This document shows, in pieces, positions 27,792-36,415 of a stretch of DNA of 64,000 nt. The stretch is from Flexilinea sp. Lineage in GTDB: Bacteria > Chloroflexota > Anaerolineae > Anaerolineales > Anaerolineaceae. Positions within the stretch are counted from its first letter, which is position 1, and every line of letters begins with the position of its first letter. The notes under the pieces were generated by a model, which was not told the DNA's origin, ran no database searches, and saw only the letters and a program-made list of their open reading frames with translations. The position numbers and the translations under genes were made by a program. The stretch covers positions 1-64,000 of the forward strand of contig JAPKMT010000004.1 of the NCBI GenBank assembly GCA_026645735.1, in the 5' to 3' direction.

Positions 27792-27892
27792 CAGTTATTC
27801 CGAAATACAGGAATTTTTATTGATTGTTGTGTTGTTTTTGCATAGCGCAAAAACAACACAACAACAATTTTTCCTGATTAATTCGAAAAGCT
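27792..27892. repeat. Palindromic intergenic element, copy 7
   Basis: Left end CAGTTATTCCGAAATACAGG, right end AATTCGAAAAGCT. The stem is type A (TTGTTGTGTTGTTTTTGC) with an apex altered by loss of a GC in the left arm (GCATAGCGC). It lies between the convergent subtilisin and ABC permease genes. Confidence 0.85.
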
Positions 27893-27912
27893 AATCTGAA
27901 AATTGAATAAAT

Positions 27913-30465
27913 TTATTCATATCGGAGAGCCCGGATCACATCCAGGCGTGCAGCCTGCCGCGCAGGAATGACAGCCGCCAGAATTCCAAAAACCAGACCG
28001 ATGATGATAGCGGCGAGAATACCGGGCAGCGGGAAAATATATTCGGAAGGCATGAAAGTTCCTATCGCCTTAACAAAAAGGAATCCCAGGTAAAGCCCTC
28101 CTAAAATACCAAAGGTAGTTCCCAAAGCAGCCAATAGCAGACCTTCCACCGTCATCATTTGCCGGATTTGGCTCCTGGTTGCGCCGACAGCACGAAGCAT
28201 CCCGATTTCACGAATTCGTTCGATGACAGCAATGGACAAAGTGTTTAACATAGCAAGCAATGAGGGTACTGCCAGCAAAATCAGCAAAAAGTAAAAACCC
28301 GAAAAAGCTGTCTCCAGCTGATTTACGAGTGACTGTGAGTATTCCTTTCCGGATATCACTGTAAATTGATCATAACCCGAGGCAGCAGTTTTAATCGCAA
28401 TATCCGCAGCGATGATGTCAGCATCTTTTTTCAGATTTATTTGTATAAATATATCTTCTGAAACATGAAAATCTTTGAGCATGTTGTCCTGGGAGATGAA
28501 TACAGTCGTCACTTTTGCATTTAACAAATCATTCACAACGGCTGCCACTCGATATGGCTTTCGACCATCCGGTGTCGCCAGTTCGATGACGTCATCTTTT
28601 TTCGCTCCGACAGTCATGGCAAATATACTGTTGATGAACATCACCCCATCTTCTTCCAGAAGATCATAATCTTCTTCACTTCCCTCAATGAAGGTTAGTC
28701 CGCCAGCCCAGGGATAATCGTGAGGATCAATCCCTAAAACTGAAACGGAATTTTCCTTTACCTTGCTTTCCGCAAAACGCAGTGAAGACACCACATCAAC
28801 TTGTTCGACCGCGCGCAGTTTTTGTTCCAGGTCAGCACTGGCACCAATGTTCGTTCCCCATAAAGAAACTGAAGGTGGAACCATCAGATAATCGCTTCCC
28901 AAAGAAAGCTTAATCAAATTTGCAACGGAAATACTGACACTGGATACCAGCGTACCAGCGGCGACAGCAACGGCCAGTCCCAGAAGAGTTGCACTGACCG
29001 TAATGGCAGTTCTGCCAGGATGGCGGGACATATTTCCCTGAGCCAACGATCCGACGCCCTGACGGCGATAAAATCTCGCCAAAATCTTTCCAAACAGCAA
29101 TGCAAATGGTCGAACCGCTGCAGGTGTTATACAGACCAGCCCAAGCAGAAATGCAAAAGCACCGATGCCGATCCACATCATTTGATCAGAAAACAGCATC
29201 AGAATTCCACCACCAATCAGGATGGATCCCATCAAGAAGAAAATTCCAGTTTGTTTCCGGTAATTGACATCCGCAACAGAAGGACGTAACGCATCCAACG
29301 GCACAATACGCGCTGCTTTTATTGCCGGAATCAATCCGGACAAAACGGAGATGGACACACCGAGCAGCAAACAAATACCAACTAGCGCTGGAGGAACAAC
29401 CGGATTGCCCAGCTTGATATTGATAAAAGCGCTCATCGGCTCTTGAGCCAGTCGCAGGATTCCATAACCCAAAAAATACCCGGATACGATACCCAAAAGC
29501 GATCCGATGATTCCCTGAATCAAGCCTTCGATCAATATCATACCGGATACTGTACTGCGGTTGGCGCCGACTGCCCGCAATAATCCGATATCATAGCGCC
29601 GCTCGAGAACGATGGTCCGAAAGGTATTAAAGATAACAAAAGCTCCCATGAATAAAGCCAAAACACCAAATACATTCAAAATCATTTGACCCATATCCAT
29701 GACGCCCAGCAATTCTTCATTGCTGTTCAATGATCCGATTTGAAAATCCTGACCGAGCTTTTCTCGGATGGCAGAAACTACTTCATCCCGTTGTTTCTGA
29801 TCCTCAAAATCTTCGATATTAACTTCAATCAGATTAATCTTCCCGGCACTGTTCATGATTTCCTGCGCAAATGATAGATTAACAAATATTTCTTCATCCC
29901 CTGGAATGGTACGTGGGAACAGTAAGCCGACAATTGTCAGTTCCCTCTCACCAATTACGGTTGGGATACGGAGTGACTCGTCAATTTTGACTGCAATTTT
30001 ATCCGCGAGTGATTGTGTTATAACGACAGCATCGCGATCTTCTGCCCGTAAGAATCTGCCTTCCTTCAACGGATAAGATCGGACCGACTGTGCATTATCC
30101 AGATCTAAACCCTCCAGGTTCAGAACAGAGACTCGATCCGGAATCCGATCATCCTGATCAAAATAATTTTTTGGCAAATTAATCGTCCGGAACATTTGCC
30201 CCGTTGCTGCAAGCACACCTTCAATCGGCACAACCTGTTCAACCAGTGACTGGTCAATCAAATTGCCGTTAATATGAGAAATCGTCAAACTGGCCTGACC
30301 GGAAGCGGCATAAATGTTGGTCTTAATCGCTGTGACCATCGTCGGCAGAACGATGTTCATGCCAAAAATGACCATAACGCCAAATACAATCGCCAGTGTT
30401 GTTAAAGCAGTGCGCAGTTTTCTGCCGTGTAAGTATCGTAAAGCTAAACGAAATTGAATATTCAT
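27913..30465 (-). CDS. ABC transporter permease with two FtsX/MacB domains
   Basis: An 850-residue permease with eight or more membrane segments. The two halves each carry an extracytoplasmic MacB-type domain and an FtsX block. The first helix is followed by FGVMVIFGMNIVLPTMV. The FtsX blocks read ERRYDIGLLRAVGANRSTV and ERIREIGMLRAVGATRSQI, the conserved ELGxLRAxGxxxxQI-like coupling motif. It works with the ATPase upstream, 49 bp away. MacB/YknZ-type systems export peptides, antibiotics or lipoproteins or sense envelope stress. The PadR gene leading the operon suggests a xenobiotic or peptide-stress role (inference). Confidence 0.92.
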   Translation of the reverse strand: MNIQFRLALRYLHGRKLRTALTTLAIVFGVMVIFGMNIVLPTMVTAIKTNIYAASGQASLTISHINGNLIDQSLVEQVVPIEGVLAATGQMFRTINLPKNYFDQDDRIPDRVSVLNLEGLDLDNAQSVRSYPLKEGRFLRAEDRDAVVITQSLADKIAVKIDESLRIPTVIGERELTIVGLLFPRTIPGDEEIFVNLSFAQEIMNSAGKINLIEVNIEDFEDQKQRDEVVSAIREKLGQDFQIGSLNSNEELLGVMDMGQMILNVFGVLALFMGAFVIFNTFRTIVLERRYDIGLLRAVGANRSTVSGMILIEGLIQGIIGSLLGIVSGYFLGYGILRLAQEPMSAFINIKLGNPVVPPALVGICLLLGVSISVLSGLIPAIKAARIVPLDALRPSVADVNYRKQTGIFFLMGSILIGGGILMLFSDQMMWIGIGAFAFLLGLVCITPAAVRPFALLFGKILARFYRRQGVGSLAQGNMSRHPGRTAITVSATLLGLAVAVAAGTLVSSVSISVANLIKLSLGSDYLMVPPSVSLWGTNIGASADLEQKLRAVEQVDVVSSLRFAESKVKENSVSVLGIDPHDYPWAGGLTFIEGSEEDYDLLEEDGVMFINSIFAMTVGAKKDDVIELATPDGRKPYRVAAVVNDLLNAKVTTVFISQDNMLKDFHVSEDIFIQINLKKDADIIAADIAIKTAASGYDQFTVISGKEYSQSLVNQLETAFSGFYFLLILLAVPSLLAMLNTLSIAVIERIREIGMLRAVGATRSQIRQMMTVEGLLLAALGTTFGILGGLYLGFLFVKAIGTFMPSEYIFPLPGILAAIIIGLVFGILAAVIPARQAARLDVIRALRYE

Positions 30466-30514
30466 TGATTTATCCTTCTGAAGGATTTAAAAAATTCCTG
30501 ATCAGTTTTCTTTC

Positions 30515-31258
30515 TCAATCTGAAATTGTTTTCATTTTTTCAGCAACTACACCTGCATTATTTCCGTTCTTTCCTTCCAGAATTGTCTCATCAATGACTT
30601 TTCCATCCTTAAGAAAGATGATCCGGTTTGCGTAGGCTGCAATCCGTGGATCATGTGTCACCATCACGACCGTACGGTTGTAATCGTTCGAGACATTCCG
30701 TAATAATCCGGCTATTTCATCTCCCGAATGTGTGTCCAGATTTCCGGTCGGTTCATCGGCGAGTATGATGGACGGGTTAGCCACTAATGCACGCGCAATG
30801 GCTACGCGTTGCTGTTGACCTCCGGAAAGCTGATCCGGGCGATTATGCATCCGATTTTCCAAGCCGAAGCGTTCCAGCCATTCACGAGCCTTCGCGTTGG
30901 CCAGAGATGGTTTCTCTCCATCCAGTGTCAACGGCAATGCAGCATTTTCGGCTGCATCCAAAACCGGAATCAAATTAAAGAATTGAAAAACAAATCCGAT
31001 CTTTTTTCGGCGCAATTTTGTCAGCTCGTCATCTCTCATTTCAGCAATAGAGATCTGATCGATACGGACAATTCCACTGGTAGGTTTGTCCAATCCACCC
31101 AAAAGATGCATCAGCGTGGATTTACCGCAGCCGCTGGGACCCATTACCGCTACGAATTCACCCTCTTGAATCTGAATGCTGATATGATCCAACGCGGTTA
31201 TCGCTGTCTCATTTTTCCCGTAAATTTTTGTTAATTTTTCAGTTTCTATGACTGACAT
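30515..31258 (-). CDS. ABC transporter ATP-binding protein (LolD/MacB type)
   Basis: A 247-residue ATPase of the MacB/LolD/YknY family energising the FtsX-domain permease encoded next. It has Walker A GPSGCGKST (residues 40-48), the signature LSGGQQQRVAIARAL, Walker B ILADEPTGNLD and the switch histidine in MVTHD. AAGGAG precedes the ATG. It lies between padR and the permease on the minus strand. Confidence 0.95.
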   Translation of the reverse strand: MSVIETEKLTKIYGKNETAITALDHISIQIQEGEFVAVMGPSGCGKSTLMHLLGGLDKPTSGIVRIDQISIAEMRDDELTKLRRKKIGFVFQFFNLIPVLDAAENAALPLTLDGEKPSLANAKAREWLERFGLENRMHNRPDQLSGGQQQRVAIARALVANPSIILADEPTGNLDTHSGDEIAGLLRNVSNDYNRTVVMVTHDPRIAAYANRIIFLKDGKVIDETILEGKNGNNAGVVAEKMKTISD

Positions 31259-31292
31259 TTTTTCTCCTTTATCAATCCATACATCAAATGGA

Positions 31293-31880
31293 TCATTTAC
31301 TGTTTTTTTTCGGTCTGCCCCTCGGCCGAATATCTGGCTCAGGCAGAGGCTGTTTTTGAATTTCCTCTAATCGGACTTCTATCATCTCGAGCCAACGAAT
31401 ATCAGCCTCAAGATGCATAGTCATCTTGTCTTGAAAAAGAATTTGTACCATTTCGCTTTTTGGGTTGTACTGATCACGTTGTGCGGTTACCCGATGCAAT
31501 TCCTGTAACAGAAGCATCCTTTGTTTTTGAATGATTCTTGATGGATTAATATCCGGAGAAACCAATGCTGTCATCAACTTTAAAAAGAAATCATCTCCCT
31601 GTTGATTCCCAATCGTCGGATTTGAAAACCATTCCGCCAGCTCCGTTTTTCCAGTACCAGTAATGGCATAAATTTGCCTCTCAGGACCACCATCCTGTTG
31701 CACCTCTGTTTTTTCAATCAGGCCACCTTGTTCCAGCCGGTTCAAAGTAGTATAGACCTGAGCCGGTTTCAAATCCCAGTTTTGCTCACCCCCGGCCAAT
31801 GCCAAAATCGCAGCATGCAAATCATACCCGTGACTGGGATGGTTTGCTAAGAGTCCAAGAATTGCGTATCGAACCGACAT
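31293..31880 (-). CDS. PadR-family transcriptional regulator
   Basis: A 195-residue regulator. The N-terminal winged helix is typical of PadR (YAILGLLANHPSHGYDLH ... PAQVYTTLNRLEQGGLIEKT, RQIYAITGTGKTEL). A C-terminal helical dimerisation domain (QKQRMLLLQELHRVTAQRDQ) follows, then a basic tail (RPRGRPKKNSK). PadR proteins usually repress adjacent transporter genes until a small molecule binds. This gene is first in a padR-ATPase-permease operon, and its promoter carries two copies of CAAGTTAATAGT, so autoregulation is likely. Confidence 0.93.
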   Translation of the reverse strand: MSVRYAILGLLANHPSHGYDLHAAILALAGGEQNWDLKPAQVYTTLNRLEQGGLIEKTEVQQDGGPERQIYAITGTGKTELAEWFSNPTIGNQQGDDFFLKLMTALVSPDINPSRIIQKQRMLLLQELHRVTAQRDQYNPKSEMVQILFQDKMTMHLEADIRWLEMIEVRLEEIQKQPLPEPDIRPRGRPKKNSK

Positions 31881-31894
31881 ATTTATCTAATAAC

Positions 31895-31950
31895 CAAGTT
31901 AATAGTTTTCATTTTAATAATATACTAAACAAGTTAATAGTTTTTGTCAA
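31895..31950 (-). promoter_or_regulatory. padR-ABC promoter with paired direct repeats
   Basis: On the minus strand TTGACA (31945-31950) is followed by a 17-bp spacer and TAGTAT (31922-31927); TATATT at 31919-31924 is an alternative -10. CAAGTTAATAGT occurs at 31895-31906 and again at 31930-31941, 35 bp apart. One copy lies in the -35/-10 spacer and one just downstream, as expected for a repressor site. Confidence 0.65.
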
Positions 31951-31961
31951 GAAGATTTTGA

Positions 31962-32008
31962 TGATAATTCGAAATTTGGAAAAACATTCTTTGAGTATTT
32001 TTTTGCAG
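31962..32008. repeat. Left-half relic of the palindromic element
   Basis: TAATTCGAAATTTGGAAAAA followed by CATTCTTTGAG matches the left arm of the copy starting at 40063. The hairpin and right half are missing; sequence unlike the element follows towards the transposase remnant. Confidence 0.55.
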
Positions 32009-32227
32009 GGGAAAATCATTCCAACATAGATTCGGGGCCATGGAAACGATGCCATCGACAGTCTGGGTAATACCGGGCAAGCCTACCCCATAAGAACAAG
32101 CCTTGGGTCATTAACCTCCATAAGTTATTTATGGTCACTTACCTCTCTCTTTTCCAATCTGTGGATTTTCGTCAAAGTATCTATTACCCCCCTCATATAA
32201 ACACCACCCAATATTCACGTATTTTCA

Positions 32228-32566
32228 TTCCTGATTTTCGATCTGAATATGAATTCTGAAAGCGGTTTGATCACCAACCTTGAAGTGACTTCATGAGAGG
32301 TGTATGACGAACATCATTTTTGCGCCCTGGTTGATCGGGATCTGGTTCAGAAATTACCCGTGAACACCTAAGCTGGGGATAATCATAACTACTTATGGTT
32401 AAAGGGGCTGCATTCGGGGATACTGTTCAAACGAAACCAGATGATAAAAAAAGATAAGAACGAGGAAATCAGGCTTAATTTGGAGAAAACACCCGATTAT
32501 ATTGCCGTGGGAAAAGATAGGGACAAGATTGAGTGGAAAATTGGTGTGAAGAAACGATTTCGTTGA
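32228..32566 (+). pseudogene. Remnant of a DDE transposase (IS5/IS1182-like C-terminal part)
   Basis: Reading straight through gives about 113 codons in one frame with two internal stops (TGA at 32294-32296, TAA at 32369-32371). Recognisable segments are SGLITNLEVTS, EVYDEHHFCALVDRDLVQKL, YLWLKGLHSGILFKRN and KTPDYIAVGKDRDKIEWKIG. These match the end of IS5-group transposases (EVYDGHQFCALVEKD ... KERYKIERKFGEAK), including the DxxKIExK-type final acidic motif. No start, terminal repeats or N-terminal part are visible. The 200 bp upstream is G/C-richer than its surroundings and may also be IS-derived. Confidence 0.7.
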
Positions 32567-32648
32567 CATCATCTATATTTCAGAGTACATTGATTAATAT
32601 TTTAATGAACGGTATAAAATAATCCATCAAAATACTTAGGAGATAATT

Positions 32649-33638
32649 GTGGATGAGTTTAATTTTTGCATAGAAGATATTCAAAATATTCATATCTGGC
32701 AAGCAAGAGAACGAATTGAAAAGTATGTTTACCACACTCCATTGGTATACTCTTCCGCCTTAAGCCAACGCACCGGGGGAGAAGTTTTTTTGAAAATGGA
32801 AATTTGGCAAAAATGCGGCTGTTTTAAGGTTCGCGGGGCGATTAATATGGTTTCCGTTTTAACGGCTGAACAACGCCGTAAAGGTCTGGTCACTTGCTCA
32901 AGCGGAAATCATGGAACAGCACTGGCCTATGCCGCCAGTTTGTTCGGTTACCCTCCTACCCGTATATATTTGCCGAAAAATGCAGAGCCTACTAAGGTTA
33001 ATCGAATTCGCAGTTTTGGCGCGGAACCAGTTTTCCATGGAGAGCATTTTCTTGAGGCGTATGCAGAGGCAATTTCCTATTATAAAAAGAGTGGAGCAAC
33101 TTATGTACATTCCCATGGTGATCCCCTGGTTATTGCTGGTCAGGGCACAATTGGAATAGAAATTATGGAAGATTTACCCGATGCTGAAATGATCATTGTG
33201 CCTGTTGGTGGAGGTGGTATTCTCTCCGGGATTGCCATGATTGCAAAGAGTGCTTCCCCATCGATTAAAATTATCGGCGTCGAATCGGATGCTGCTCCTG
33301 GTGGCAGTATATCGTTCCGGGATGGTTATTGTCATGAATGGGTTGATATTAAACCAGGCATTGCTGATGGGATTATGGGGACTCTAACCCCACTAACTTA
33401 TCAGATTACTAAAGATATTGTTGAGACTATTGAAGTGGTTTCCGATACAGAAATTGTGGAAGCAATGCGAACATTTCAGGAAGATGAACAAATCATTGTT
33501 GAACCTGCAGCATGTGTTGGTTTGGCGGCTGTGCTGGCGGGCAAGATAAATATCAAAGGGAAAAAAGCGGTTTTTGTGCTTACAGGCAGGAATGTGAATT
33601 CCAGGAAGTTTAATGAATTAATCGCCATTGGTAAATAA
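32649..33638 (+). CDS. Threonine/serine ammonia-lyase-like PLP enzyme
   Basis: A 329-residue fold-type II PLP enzyme of the threonine dehydratase/serine racemase group, expected to deaminate threonine or serine. The PLP lysine is K60 in CGCFKVRGA, the phosphate-binding loop is VPVGGGGILSGIA, and SSGNHGTALAYA is the usual substrate loop. There is no ACT domain, so it looks like the short catabolic form (TdcB-like) rather than the isoleucine-pathway enzyme. It starts with GTG, 6 bp after AGGAG. It lies directly downstream of the transposase remnant. Confidence 0.88.
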   Translation: MDEFNFCIEDIQNIHIWQARERIEKYVYHTPLVYSSALSQRTGGEVFLKMEIWQKCGCFKVRGAINMVSVLTAEQRRKGLVTCSSGNHGTALAYAASLFGYPPTRIYLPKNAEPTKVNRIRSFGAEPVFHGEHFLEAYAEAISYYKKSGATYVHSHGDPLVIAGQGTIGIEIMEDLPDAEMIIVPVGGGGILSGIAMIAKSASPSIKIIGVESDAAPGGSISFRDGYCHEWVDIKPGIADGIMGTLTPLTYQITKDIVETIEVVSDTEIVEAMRTFQEDEQIIVEPAACVGLAAVLAGKINIKGKKAVFVLTGRNVNSRKFNELIAIGK

Positions 33639-33761
33639 TTCATTAAATATTTCCATAGGAGGGGATATTTATAGGAATCTTGTATCTGTTCCATATTTGT
33701 TTCTTGTGTCTTTCCTTTTCCAATCTGCATCGTTATACGCAATATGACATTCTTTGTCATC

Positions 33762-33828
33762 GGAAGTTCCTTTCGAACGATTTTTGTGGATAAAAATTAT
33801 TTTATCGTTTGGAACTTCCTCTTTTTTT
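33762..33828 (+). terminator. Large hairpin terminator after the threonine dehydratase gene
   Basis: GGAAGTTCC (33762-33770) pairs with GGAACTTCC (33811-33819) and AACGAT with ATCGTT inside it. A run of seven T follows. It is about 125 bp past the stop. A smaller hairpin ATGACA-TTCTT-TGTCAT lies just before it. The rest of 33639-33942 holds no gene. Confidence 0.65.
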
Positions 33829-33942
33829 ATTTATGATCCTTGACCAGGCAAATTTGAAGCGAAGACGACAAATTCTGACACAAGGATCAGCCTGTACCGG
33901 TTCATGGTAAACTAAAAGAAAAATATCAAGTGTGAGGTATTC

Positions 33943-34917
33943 ATGGCAGTCCGCACAGCAGCCGCCATCGCGCATCCAAATATCGCATTCATCAAGTATT
34001 GGGGTAACAAAGATGATTTGCTGAGACTCCCATTGAATGGATCCATCTCGATGAACCTCGGCACATTACATACCAGAACCATTGTAAGTTTTCGGGATGA
34101 GCTGCGTTGCGATACCTTGAAAATCAACGGGAAGGAAATTAGTGGAGAAGCTTTGATCCGTGTCCGAAATTTCCTTCAAATCATCCGCTCGATGTCCACT
34201 GAAAACCGCTTTGCTTCGGTGGAAAGCATCAACAACTTCCCAATCGGGGCCGGGATTGCTTCATCCGCAGCCGCCTTTGCTGCACTGGCTCTTGCCGGAA
34301 GCACTGCAGCCGGAATGGAACTTTCAGAAGCGGAATGTTCCAGATTAGCACGCAGAGGTTCCGGATCTGCCTGCCGCTCTGTTCCTGCCGGTTATTCGGA
34401 ATGGTTGGCGGGAGAAGACGACCTATCTTCGCTTTCTGTTTCGATTGCTGCGCAAGATTACTGGGATCTGATCGACTTGATTATCATTGTCTCAGAAAAT
34501 CACAAGAAAGTCGGATCCACAGCCGGTCATGCGCTGGCAGCAACCAGTCCTTTTCAGCATTCCAGAGTCTTATCCGCACCGGAACGGCTGCAGGAATGCC
34601 GGGAAGCGATTCAAAATCGTGATTTCAACCGATTGGCTGATGTCAGTGAAAAAGATTGTACGATGATGCATGCGGTCATGATGACCCAAAAACCTCCACT
34701 TTTTTACTGGGAGCCTTTGTCACTGGAAATCATGAAAACTATCATGGAATGGCGAAAAGATGGAATTCCATGCTTTGCCACTTTGGATGCAGGCCCGAAT
34801 GTGCATATTATTTGTCCGGCTTCTGTTTCGATGGCGTTGCAGCCAAGACTGGAAAAGATCGCGGGAGTAAAAGAAATTATTCGATCCAATATCGGCGGTT
34901 CAGCAGTTCTTGTTTAA
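33943..34917 (+). CDS. Mevalonate-pathway decarboxylase (diphosphomevalonate or phosphomevalonate decarboxylase)
   Basis: A 324-residue GHMP-superfamily enzyme forming isopentenyl (di)phosphate by ATP-dependent decarboxylation. The family signatures are complete: AHPNIAFIKYWGNKD near the N-terminus, the ATP loop PIGAGIASSAAAFAALALA, GSGSACRSVPAGYSEW and the catalytic aspartate in FATLDAGPNVHI. A homologue from the chloroflexote Roseiflexus has been described as a phosphomevalonate decarboxylase acting before isopentenyl phosphate kinase, so either substrate is possible. GAGG precedes the ATG. No other mevalonate gene lies in the window. Confidence 0.9.
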   Translation: MAVRTAAAIAHPNIAFIKYWGNKDDLLRLPLNGSISMNLGTLHTRTIVSFRDELRCDTLKINGKEISGEALIRVRNFLQIIRSMSTENRFASVESINNFPIGAGIASSAAAFAALALAGSTAAGMELSEAECSRLARRGSGSACRSVPAGYSEWLAGEDDLSSLSVSIAAQDYWDLIDLIIIVSENHKKVGSTAGHALAATSPFQHSRVLSAPERLQECREAIQNRDFNRLADVSEKDCTMMHAVMMTQKPPLFYWEPLSLEIMKTIMEWRKDGIPCFATLDAGPNVHIICPASVSMALQPRLEKIAGVKEIIRSNIGGSAVLV

Positions 34918-35042
34918 TCCTTTTGCATTATTTAATATAAATTTCAGTTTTGTACGCTTATAAAAACAGAATGCCAAAAACTGATCGATGAAAGTGCCTG
35001 TCTCCGCCCATATTTTTTATAAGAAATGATCTTGAAAATTCC

Positions 35043-35984
35043 ATGCAAAACATACTCAATCTCATTATTCCCATATTGTCCATCATTCTTTTTGGATATG
35101 CAGCCGGGAAATTTAAAATTTTAAAAGTTGAAACCAGTGACATACTCACCCGTTTTCTTTTTTTCTTTTGTTTGCCAAGCCTGACTTTCTCCAATATCTA
35201 TCAATCAAAACTCGAAGATTTATTGAATTTTCGATTTCTCTTCACATTTCTTTCCGGTATTCTGATTGTGATTTTGCTGCAATATCTTTTATACACCTGC
35301 CTGTTTCATATACATGGTCAGGAACTGGTCATGCTGACGATGGGTGGTTACTATGCAAATATCGTCTATATGGGTGTGCCGGTTCTATCATTGATTCTCT
35401 CATCGGTAATACCGCCCTTAATTGCATTGTTCCTTCAGGCATCCTTCTTTTTCCCGCTCTCTATTTTCTTGATGGATCAGTTCTGTGAACCAACTGTAAA
35501 AAGAGATCGTTTTGAAACTTTTCTCCTGGTTGCAAAGAATCCAATTTTGATAGCCAGTTTCCTGGCAATCCTTTCACTGGTTTTAAATATCCATTACCCG
35601 GAATTCCTGATCACAACCTTTGAACTGATGGGGAAACCGGCAGCAACAACCGGGCTTTTTGTCCTGGGATTTACCAGCAATCTGCCCGCAGGCAGTATGA
35701 TTTCTAAACATGAAATGAAAATGGCGACAATCGCTTCCATTTTTAAAGTGATCGTTCAGCCATCGGTTGCATTCCTGATTGGTAAGTATCTTTTTCGTTT
35801 GGATGCCTGGTGGTTATCGGCTGCAGTGATCTGTTCCATGCTCCCGACTGCTGTAAATCATTTCATCGTCAGTCAGAAATATCATAGCTGCGGGAACGAA
35901 TCTCGATTGATCATTCTGTTCACAACCATCGGTTTTTGTATCATGATCAGTGCTTATCTTCTTATTTTCGGTATCACTGGATAA
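35043..35984 (+). CDS. AEC-family (auxin efflux carrier-like) transporter
   Basis: A 313-residue membrane protein with about ten hydrophobic helices in two five-helix halves. Family marks include ILFGYAAGKFKIL at the start, LPSLTFSNIY, the broken-helix region GGYYANIVYMGVPVL with the conserved N-x-x-x-x-G-x-P pattern, and ILIASFLAILSLVLN. Bacterial members transport malate, malonate or other small acids, or are of unknown specificity. It is read alone, 125 bp after the decarboxylase gene, with a weak ribosome binding site. Confidence 0.88.
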   Translation: MQNILNLIIPILSIILFGYAAGKFKILKVETSDILTRFLFFFCLPSLTFSNIYQSKLEDLLNFRFLFTFLSGILIVILLQYLLYTCLFHIHGQELVMLTMGGYYANIVYMGVPVLSLILSSVIPPLIALFLQASFFFPLSIFLMDQFCEPTVKRDRFETFLLVAKNPILIASFLAILSLVLNIHYPEFLITTFELMGKPAATTGLFVLGFTSNLPAGSMISKHEMKMATIASIFKVIVQPSVAFLIGKYLFRLDAWWLSAAVICSMLPTAVNHFIVSQKYHSCGNESRLIILFTTIGFCIMISAYLLIFGITG

Positions 35985-36067
35985 TTGTTTTTGAAAAAAC
36001 CGATTTGGTATATCCCCTGCTCTCAAAAATAATTTGAATCATTATTTAAATATGAAGAACTTTTTTC

Positions 36068-36169
36068 GCTGGATTCGAAAAGTTGTTATTGGCAGCAATG
36101 CAAAGTGCATGTCAACTGTTCGAATCAGGATAACAACCATTAAGTCGTTCGATATTTCAAATCACGGGT
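36068..36169. repeat. Possible diverged palindromic element upstream of copy 8
   Basis: It begins CGCTGGATTCGAAAAG and ends TATTTCAAATCACGGG, like element ends. Inside, GTTGTTAT and ATAACAAC form an outer arm pair, but the usual GCGC apex is absent. The last 24 bases recur at the end of copy 8. Confidence 0.35.
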
Positions 36170-36176
36170 TCACAAT

Positions 36177-36300
36177 CAGCAATTCCAAGTATGGATAGAA
36201 TTACTTGTTGTTGTGTTATTTTTGCGCGAAGCGTAAAAATAACACAACAACAAACTTTCTCCCATTATTTATAAAGAATGTTCTTATTTCAAATCACGGG
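36177..36300. repeat. Palindromic intergenic element, copy 8 (TTATTTTT stem variant)
   Basis: A 23-bp stem: left arm 36205-36227, loop GAA 36228-36230, right arm 36231-36253. It pairs fully apart from one G.T. The stem reads GTTATTTTTGCGC/GCGTAAAAATAAC, a double change from the type A stem. Left end CAGCAATTCCAAGTATGG; right end TATTTCAAATCACGGG. It lies just upstream of the arcC promoter. Confidence 0.9.
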
Positions 36301-36336
36301 TTCACAATGTTGTAATTTGACAAAATTGAATCAGTG

Positions 36337-36355
36337 TATAATATTTGTCAGACAA
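36337..36355 (+). promoter_or_regulatory. arcC promoter -10 with TTGTCAGACAA operator
   Basis: TATAAT (36337-36342) is followed two bases later by the perfect 11-bp palindrome TTGTCAGACAA (36345-36355), about 60 bp upstream of the ATG. The same palindrome lies at the promoter of the 8-oxoguanine deaminase/GntR operon (46058-46068). Its position on or just after the start site suggests repression. Confidence 0.65.
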
Positions 36356-36415
36356 TAAAGCTTCATCAACAAGAAGCATAGAAAATAATCATTAGAAAAC
36401 GAAAAAGGGATTTCA

